In this document: positions 59,334 through 64,000 of the stretch, in pieces
Layout of the letters: each line of letters starts with the position of its first letter
How positions within the stretch are numbered: the stretch's first letter is position 1
DNA from: an uncultured Acinetobacter sp.
GTDB taxonomy: Bacteria; Cyanobacteriota; Vampirovibrionia; Gastranaerophilales; Gastranaerophilaceae
Assembly: GCA_900321205.1 (NCBI GenBank)
Contig: ONVC01000004.1
Location: 1-64,000, forward strand
Direction of reading: 5' to 3'
Length of the DNA stretch: 64,000 nucleotides
Translations under genes and position numbers: made by a program
Notes under the pieces: model-generated
Told to the model about the DNA's origin: nothing
Database searches by the model: none
The model's input: only the letters and a program-made list of their open reading frames with translations

Positions 59334-60413
59334 TTACAATACTTCCGTAATTATTCCGCCACCCAGAACTAAATCGCCGTCATACAAAACAACCGACTGA
59401 CCGATGGCAATTGATTTTTGCATATCATCAAATTTAACAATAATTCCGTCACCGTCTTTTGTTACGGTTACCCCGACAGGCTGCTGGGTTGAACGGAATT
59501 TTGCCTGAGTTTTAAAAGTTGTTTCTTTTTGTTCAATTATCCAATTTAAATCAGAGGCTTTAAGAGTATCCTTCATTGTTTTATCTTTCGGACCTATTAC
59601 AACTTCGTTTGTATCTTTTCTGAGTTCAAGAACGTATAAAGGCTCTGTTGAAGAAACCCCGACACCTTTTCTCTGACCTATTGTATAGTTCCAGATACCT
59701 TTATGTTTTCCCAAAACTTTACCGTTAAGGTCAACAATATTTCCTTCTTTTTCTTCAACTCCGAGAAGCTCGTTATAGTCTCCGTAATAGAAATCCTGAC
59801 TGTCCGGTTTTTCTGCAACGGAAAGTCCGTTAGAAGTTGCTATCTCTCTGATTTCCTCTTTTGTTTTTGTTCCGAGGGGAAGATAAATTTTAGCTAACTG
59901 CTCCTGTTTTAGCCTGTATAAGAAATATGACTGGTCTTTCTTCGGGTTTATTCCTCTTTTAAGAATGTATCTGTCACCTGCCTGTTCAATACGGGCATAA
60001 TGTCCTGTCGCAAATTTATCAAAATCAATACCGTTAGCACGTGCAAGCTCAGGCAGAACCCCAAATTTTATCAAGGAATTACACCAGATACAAGGGTTTG
60101 GGGTATGTCCGCTTAAATACTCTGCTTTAAAATTATCCAAAACTATTTTTTCATATTGTTCTGCACAATCAAAAACATAAAACGGAATACCGATTTCAGC
60201 CGCAATTTTTCTTGCACCTTCTATATCTTCTTTCTCGTCAGGGCCGAAGCATGCACCGTGGGTTTTCGGAAGCTTGTCTTTGAGCTGTTCTTTAACCCCT
60301 CTGTCGCCCCATATTGCCATTGTTGCACCAATAACTTCATGCCCCTGTTGTTTAAGCAAAAGTGCCGTAACAGAGGAATCTACGCCGCCTGACATTCCGA
60401 CTAATATTTTCAT
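59334..60413 (-). CDS. mnmA: tRNA-uridine 2-sulfurtransferase MnmA
   Basis: MnmA thiolates U34 of tRNA Lys, Glu and Gln. The 359-residue protein has the PP-loop GMSGGVDSSVTALLLKQQG, the catalytic Cys in HTPNPCIWCNSLIKF, FATGHYARIE, KDQSYFLYRL, PDSQDFYYGDY and GQRKGVGVSS, with a C-terminal beta-barrel. The second catalytic Cys of many MnmAs (about residue 200, in S-Q-D-x-C-F) is Tyr here (SQDFYYGDY), as in some cyanobacterial-type or persulfide-independent enzymes; this deserves attention. GAGGTAAAGA precedes the ATG. nadA lies 26 bases upstream, probably co-transcribed. Confidence 0.94.
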   Translation of the reverse strand: MKILVGMSGGVDSSVTALLLKQQGHEVIGATMAIWGDRGVKEQLKDKLPKTHGACFGPDEKEDIEGARKIAAEIGIPFYVFDCAEQYEKIVLDNFKAEYLSGHTPNPCIWCNSLIKFGVLPELARANGIDFDKFATGHYARIEQAGDRYILKRGINPKKDQSYFLYRLKQEQLAKIYLPLGTKTKEEIREIATSNGLSVAEKPDSQDFYYGDYNELLGVEEKEGNIVDLNGKVLGKHKGIWNYTIGQRKGVGVSSTEPLYVLELRKDTNEVVIGPKDKTMKDTLKASDLNWIIEQKETTFKTQAKFRSTQQPVGVTVTKDGDGIIVKFDDMQKSIAIGQSVVLYDGDLVLGGGIITEVL

Positions 60414-60439
60414 TCTTTACCTCGTTTCAGAAATTAGAT

Positions 60440-61369
60440 TTATGCCACAGAAACAACCGGCTGCGTTATTTCAAACATTTTATCAATACACGCAACTGCT
60501 TTTTGCGACATCTCTCTGTCAAGAGTTATTTCATGCTCTTCTCTTAAAAGAGCGTTATAAATATCATCAAGAGTATTCCATTTCATATTCTGACAAACAA
60601 GCGTGTCTTTCAGAAGATAGAAAGTTTTATTCGGGTAATCTCTTCTAAGTCTGTCAAAAACACCTTTTTCTGTCGCAATAGTATATTCCCTGAACTGAGT
60701 TTTACCTACATATTCAATAATTTCTTTTGTACTTCCGACAAAATCTGCCAGTGCTGAAACAGTATGATGGCATTCAGGATGTGCAAGAATTTTTGAGTTT
60801 GGATGCTCTAATCTTGATTTTTCCATATCTTCTGCACGAAGTCTCAAATGTGTAGGACAGAAGCCGTTATATGTATGAATCTTAACTCTGCCGCCTAATT
60901 GAGCCTCTACCCATTTACCAAGATATGTATCAGGCAGGAATAACACTTCATCAGTACCAATATTTCTGACTACGTTTACAGCATTTGAGCTTGTACAGCA
61001 GACATCACATTCTGCCTTAATCTCAGCTGTTGAGTTTACATAACATACGGAAGGAACGCCCGGATGCATTGCCTTAAACTGTCTTAATGACTCCACGTTA
61101 ATCATATTTGCCATAAAGCAGCCTGATTCAAGTCTCGGTAAAAGAACTTTCTTCTCCGGTGAAAGAAGTTTTGCCGTCTCTGCCATAAAAGAAACACCTG
61201 CGAAAACAATTATATCAGCGTTTGTATCTTTTGCTTTTCTGCTTAAATAAAGCGAATCACCGACAAAATCAGCAACCTCATCTATTTCAACATTTTGATA
61301 ACAATGCGCAAGTATTACCGCATTTTTTTCCTTTTTCAGGGTATTTATTTTTTCGACTATAGTGTTCAT
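60440..61369 (-). CDS. nadA: Quinolinate synthase
   Basis: NadA condenses iminoaspartate with dihydroxyacetone phosphate for NAD synthesis, using a 4Fe-4S cluster. The 309-residue protein has AVILAHCYQNVEIDEVADFV, GDSLYLSRKAK, FAGVSFMAETAKLLSPEK, VLLPRLESGCFMANM (first cluster Cys), YVNSTAEIKAECDVCCTSSN and HPECHHTV (second Cys). The third cluster Cys, expected in the late C-terminal segment, fits LVCQNMKWNTL. The third position is normally in a C-x-x-M-K-x-x-T/N context, as here. No nadB or nadC is adjacent. It is followed by mnmA. Confidence 0.95.
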   Translation of the reverse strand: MNTIVEKINTLKKEKNAVILAHCYQNVEIDEVADFVGDSLYLSRKAKDTNADIIVFAGVSFMAETAKLLSPEKKVLLPRLESGCFMANMINVESLRQFKAMHPGVPSVCYVNSTAEIKAECDVCCTSSNAVNVVRNIGTDEVLFLPDTYLGKWVEAQLGGRVKIHTYNGFCPTHLRLRAEDMEKSRLEHPNSKILAHPECHHTVSALADFVGSTKEIIEYVGKTQFREYTIATEKGVFDRLRRDYPNKTFYLLKDTLVCQNMKWNTLDDIYNALLREEHEITLDREMSQKAVACIDKMFEITQPVVSVA

Positions 61370-61460
61370 ATCCGTTGCCCCGGTTGTTAATTATCTTTTA
61401 TTATTGTATAGACAGTGTTTAAAGTCAATAAAAAGTTATACAACTGAGGGATTTATCTGG

Positions 61461-61466
61461 TATAAT
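61461..61466 (+). promoter_or_regulatory. -10 box of rnhB
   Basis: TATAAT, 23 bases before the ATG at 61490; CGGAAAG lies in between as a ribosome site. Confidence 0.45.
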
Positions 61467-61489
61467 TGTTTACAAAAAACGGAAAGCAT

Positions 61490-62125
61490 ATGTCAGTTAC
61501 GGATTTATTTGAGTTTGACAAACAATTTAACCAAAAGGTTATCGGTACGGATGAAGCAGGCAGAGGTCCGGCAGCAGGCGGAGTGTACGCAGCTGCTGTT
61601 TATTTTCCGGAAATTACGGAAGGACTTATTAAAGACCTTGAAATTCTGAATGATTCAAAAAAACTTACCCCCAAAAAACGTGATTCTATTTTTGACATCA
61701 TTCTGAATAATACACTTAATAAAATTGTTTGTGTTGAAGTCGAAGAGATTGAAAAAATTAATATTCTTAACTCATCACTAAAAGCTATGAATATTGCATG
61801 CTCTTCAATAATGCAGGAAAATGCGATAACACTTATTGACGGAAATAAACTTATTAAAAATTATACTTACCCTCAAAAATTTATCATAAAAGGTGACTCA
61901 AAATCAGCCTCAATAGCAGCAGCAAGCATTTTAGCAAAAGTTTCCCGTGACAGATATATGCTGAAACTTCATGAAGAATACCCTATGTATAACTGGGCAA
62001 AAAATGCAGGATACTTGACCCAAGAACACATTGACGCAATCGATAAATACGGGCTTACGAAATATCACAGACCGTCTTTCCTGAGAAAACATTTTGAGAA
62101 GGCAAAACAATTATCTTTAATCTAA
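61490..62125 (+). CDS. rnhB: Ribonuclease HII
   Basis: RnhB cleaves RNA in RNA-DNA hybrids and single embedded ribonucleotides. The 211-residue protein has the G-T-D-E-A-G-R-G-P active-site motif (VIGTDEAGRGPAAGGVYAAA), DSKKLTPKKRD, LIDGNKLI, KGDSKSASIAAASILAKVSR and NAGYLTQEHIDAI. These supply the acidic catalytic residues and the GRG substrate clamp. The start at 61490 is chosen over a TTG eight codons upstream because it has the ribosome site. The stop overlaps the converging zinc-ribbon gene by four bases. Confidence 0.95.
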   Translation: MSVTDLFEFDKQFNQKVIGTDEAGRGPAAGGVYAAAVYFPEITEGLIKDLEILNDSKKLTPKKRDSIFDIILNNTLNKIVCVEVEEIEKINILNSSLKAMNIACSSIMQENAITLIDGNKLIKNYTYPQKFIIKGDSKSASIAAASILAKVSRDRYMLKLHEEYPMYNWAKNAGYLTQEHIDAIDKYGLTKYHRPSFLRKHFEKAKQLSLI

Positions 62126-62649
62126 ACGAACTTTTTAACTATATTTTCAACTTCTTGTCTTGCATTGTTAGAAGGCACGTATTTTTTGATAAACATCCCC
62201 AAAATGCCAATTGTTTCTTTTGGAACATCTTTTTCTAAAATCTCGTACATAATTTTTGCCTGAGGGGATTCTTCATATTCTTTATCCGATGCTTCTCTTA
62301 TTTTTTCAAGCTCACCGTTATCAAGAAATTTTGCACCGCAGACATTACACAAATCTATTGTAACCGTACCGTTTGCAGCACCCATTTTAACCATTATAGC
62401 ACCGCATGCAGGACAAATTCTGTGTTTTTTTTCATTAACAGGAGCAAATGTTTTTCCTTTTACTTCAGCCAGTATTTCATCTGCATTTTCATCTTTTTCA
62501 TCAAATTTTTCAAGTTCTCTGTTGTCAAATAAAATACCGCCGCATCCTTCGGTACAGATATCTATATTCACGCCGGAATCCTTAATAAAAACTTTTTTCA
62601 TCTCTTTGCCGCAGGCAGGACATTTTATTATTTCTTTTGTATCAGCCAT
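62122..62649 (-). CDS. Protein with two TFIIB-type zinc ribbons
   Basis: A 175-residue protein with two copies of the zf-TFIIB-like module. Each is C-P-A-C-G-x-x-M-x-K ... V-x-I-D-[IL]-C-x-x-C/GC-G-x-x-[FL]-D-N-x-E-L-E-K (CPACGKEMKKVF and CPACGAIMVKMG), at about residues 10-50 and 80-120. The C-terminal part is helical (ILGMFIKKYVPSNNARQEVE). Small proteins of this kind are common and functionally undefined. The start at 62649 has CGGAG upstream; an upstream extension would overlap leuD and is rejected. It is the last gene of the dnaN-leuD unit. Confidence 0.8.
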   Translation of the reverse strand: MADTKEIIKCPACGKEMKKVFIKDSGVNIDICTEGCGGILFDNRELEKFDEKDENADEILAEVKGKTFAPVNEKKHRICPACGAIMVKMGAANGTVTIDLCNVCGAKFLDNGELEKIREASDKEYEESPQAKIMYEILEKDVPKETIGILGMFIKKYVPSNNARQEVENIVKKFV

Positions 62650-62677
62650 TTTATTCACTCCGTTTTTTATTTTTACT

Positions 62678-63172
62678 CTAGCCCAAAACCAAATCGCCGT
62701 TCTTTTTGATATGTTCAATAAGTCCGCCGTCTTCAAGAAGTCTTATCATAACATCAGGTAAAGGTTCAATCATTGTAATTGTACCTTTAGTCAGATTTTT
62801 TAACACACCTTCTTTTATATCAAGTTCAAGCTCGTCACCTGCATCAATACCGTCAGTGTCGCATTCAATAGCCAAAAGTCCGATATTAATAGCATTGCGA
62901 TAAAATATCCTTGCAAAAGATTTTGCAATAACAGCTCCTACGCCTGCTATCTTAATAATCTGCGGAGCGTGTTCTCTTGAAGAGCCAAGTCCGAAATTAT
63001 TACCGGCAACAACAAAGTCGCCTTTAGACATGTTTTTTGCAAAGTTTTCATCAGCATCCTCTAATACGTGCTTTGCAAACTCCTGCAAATCAGACCTTAA
63101 ATGAAATAATCTACCGGGAGCTATGTGGTCTGTTGAAATATTATCTCCGAATTTAAAAGCTTTTCCTCTCAT
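62678..63172 (-). CDS. leuD: 3-isopropylmalate dehydratase small subunit
   Basis: LeuD pairs with LeuC to isomerise isopropylmalate in leucine synthesis. The 164-residue swivel domain has KFGDNISTDHIAPGR, VAGNNFGLGSSREHAP and VIAKSFARIFYRNAINIGL. The length and the 'N-I-x-T-D-x-I' start match the archaeal/HacB-like short form, so homoaconitase or citraconate-type relatives remain possible. GAGGTAAG precedes the ATG; dnaN ends ten bases upstream. LeuC is not in the window; ilvB at its left end belongs to the same amino-acid family. Confidence 0.9.
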   Translation of the reverse strand: MRGKAFKFGDNISTDHIAPGRLFHLRSDLQEFAKHVLEDADENFAKNMSKGDFVVAGNNFGLGSSREHAPQIIKIAGVGAVIAKSFARIFYRNAINIGLLAIECDTDGIDAGDELELDIKEGVLKNLTKGTITMIEPLPDVMIRLLEDGGLIEHIKKNGDLVLG

Positions 63173-63182
63173 AATCTTACCT

Positions 63183-64000
63183 CTAACCTCTCAACTGAAC
63201 AGGCATTACCAGATATAAGTAATCTTCGTCAGAGCAGGGAGCAAATACCGTTGCAGAAAGCGAAGAATTTAACTGGATTTTAATTTCCTCTGCTTCAACT
63301 ATTTTTAAAAATTCAAGAACAAATTTGTAATTAAACGCAATCGCAAGCGGTTCAGCCATGTATTTTGCATCAACTTCATCCTGCGAATTACCTGCCTCAG
63401 GAGAATCACCCGAAAGTTTAAGAGTATTGTCCGCAAACTCAAATTTCACAATACTGTTCTTTTCGTTTACCATTACAGCAACTCTTTCAAGTGCGGAAAT
63501 TAAATCAGACTTGTTAATTACCGCTTCTTTTGGGAAAGTTTGCGGTATAAGCTGATTATATTTAGGGAACTGACCCTGCATAAGACGTGTAATTATGTTT
63601 GTTTTGTCAATTGTAATGACAATCTTTTTTTGTTCTTTGCAAATCTTGATATTGTCAGATTCAACAAGTGTTGCTATTTTGGAAAGTTCTGCAAGAATTC
63701 TTGAAGAAATAAGCATTTCAAACGGATTTTCTTCATCAGTTGATGTATTTTTAACAACTTCTCTTACTCTTGCCAGTCTGTTACCGTCAGTCGCAGCCAT
63801 TTCTAATATATTTTTATTTACCTGACAAACAACACCTGAAAGCAAGTTGTTGGTTTCATATCCTGCCGCAGCAGAAACAACTTGTCTGATAGCTTTTGTA
63901 AACGGCTCCGTTTCTATTTCCATACAGTCGTTTTCGGAAATTTTTTCTTCAACCTGAGGAAACTCGTTTGCAGAAATACCGATTATATCAAATTTTGATT
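63183..64000 (-). CDS. dnaN: DNA polymerase III beta subunit (sliding clamp), 5' truncated by window edge
   Basis: The frame is open to base 64000, so the N-terminal domain (roughly the first 100 residues) lies outside. Visible are KFDIIGISANEFPQVEE, the second-domain PFTKAIRQVVSAAAGYETNN, LSGVVCQ, AATDGNRLARV, the third-domain start SRILAEL, RLMQGQFPKYNQLIPQ, KYMAEPLAIAFNYKFVLEFL and the C-terminal YLYLVMPVQLRG. The M-P-[IV]-x-[LM] ending is typical of bacterial beta clamps. leuD follows after ten bases, an uncommon neighbour for dnaN. Confidence 0.94.
   Translation of the reverse strand, partial: SKFDIIGISANEFPQVEEKISENDCMEIETEPFTKAIRQVVSAAAGYETNNLLSGVVCQVNKNILEMAATDGNRLARVREVVKNTSTDEENPFEMLISSRILAELSKIATLVESDNIKICKEQKKIVITIDKTNIITRLMQGQFPKYNQLIPQTFPKEAVINKSDLISALERVAVMVNEKNSIVKFEFADNTLKLSGDSPEAGNSQDEVDAKYMAEPLAIAFNYKFVLEFLKIVEAEEIKIQLNSSLSATVFAPCSDEDYLYLVMPVQLRG

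Noticed and set aside
1-64000. tRNA, rRNA, tmRNA, RNase P and CRISPR arrays
   Set aside because: I found no cloverleaf with a G-T-T-C-N-A-N-T-C arm in intergenic DNA, no rRNA-like conserved blocks and no regularly spaced repeats; a covariance-model scan would be decisive.

Overview
The window reads as about 64 kb of an AT-rich chromosome from an anaerobic, host-associated bacterium. My best guess is Candidatus Melainabacteria / Vampirovibrionia, order Gastranaerophilales (non-photosynthetic Cyanobacteria of the gut). This rests on a class III anaerobic ribonucleotide reductase, a pyruvate formate-lyase, cyanobacterial-looking small hypothetical proteins, and many proteins that open with a short motif of the type M-x-I-x-x-I-x-N-x-x-F-[KR]-[AGS]. 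The taxonomy is inference. There is no rRNA, tRNA, CRISPR array, prophage or autonomous transposon in the window.

Layout. 0-7 kb: the 3' end of acetolactate synthase, an orphan ribbon-helix-helix regulator, a FliA/WhiG-type sigma factor, panD, recG and two related coiled-coil or hypothetical genes. 7-12.6 kb: rpe, a TPR/GT9-like protein, YggT, mtnP, a well-defined structured RNA with its own promoter and terminator (10.4-10.5 kb), an oligopeptide ABC ATPase, a lipoprotein and an EF-hand protein. 12.7-21 kb: nrdD, a 350-bp palindromic MITE-like element in an otherwise gene-free stretch, a YkgJ-type cysteine-cluster protein, smpB, and the envelope operon murD-ftsW-murG. 21-34 kb: M16 protease, rimO, GNAT, bioB, a GH57 glycosidase, plsC, an HENGH metallopeptidase and glnA. 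34-43 kb: a 2173-aa giant protein, an HEIMH metalloprotease and a MerR-like coiled-coil protein next to recA. 44-48 kb: a Fur/PerR-family regulator with a perfect 7-1-7 operator, followed by a pyruvate formate-lyase whose glycyl-radical domain is a separate gene. 48-55 kb: an apparent serine-codon leader-peptide attenuator, a hydrophobic tagged protein, anmK, an M3 peptidase, a GT2 and a ChbG/HpnK deacetylase. 55-64 kb: a pilin-like protein, a sugar cytidylyltransferase carrying an in-frame palindrome insertion, a PanE-like reductase, mnmA, nadA, rnhB, leuD and the start-truncated dnaN.

How the genes fit together. Central anaerobic metabolism (PFL, NrdD), vitamin and amino-acid synthesis (ilvB, leuD, panD, possibly panE, bioB, nadA) and envelope growth and recycling (murD, ftsW, murG, anmK, plsC, GT2, cytidylyltransferase) sit among lineage-specific genes. 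Genes are packed in short operons. Convergent pairs share bidirectional terminators. Several genes start exactly six or seven bases downstream of a -10 box with no Shine-Dalgarno, which suggests leaderless transcripts.

The most unusual items are: (i) the pyruvate formate-lyase split exactly at the glycyl-radical domain; (ii) a 21-codon leader ORF with six consecutive Ser codons and mutually exclusive antiterminator and terminator pairings, upstream of a 500-aa membrane-type protein; (iii) a shared N-terminal motif on at least seven otherwise unrelated proteins, three of them metallopeptidases; and (iv) a structured RNA with two alternative folds upstream of an ABC transporter ATPase.
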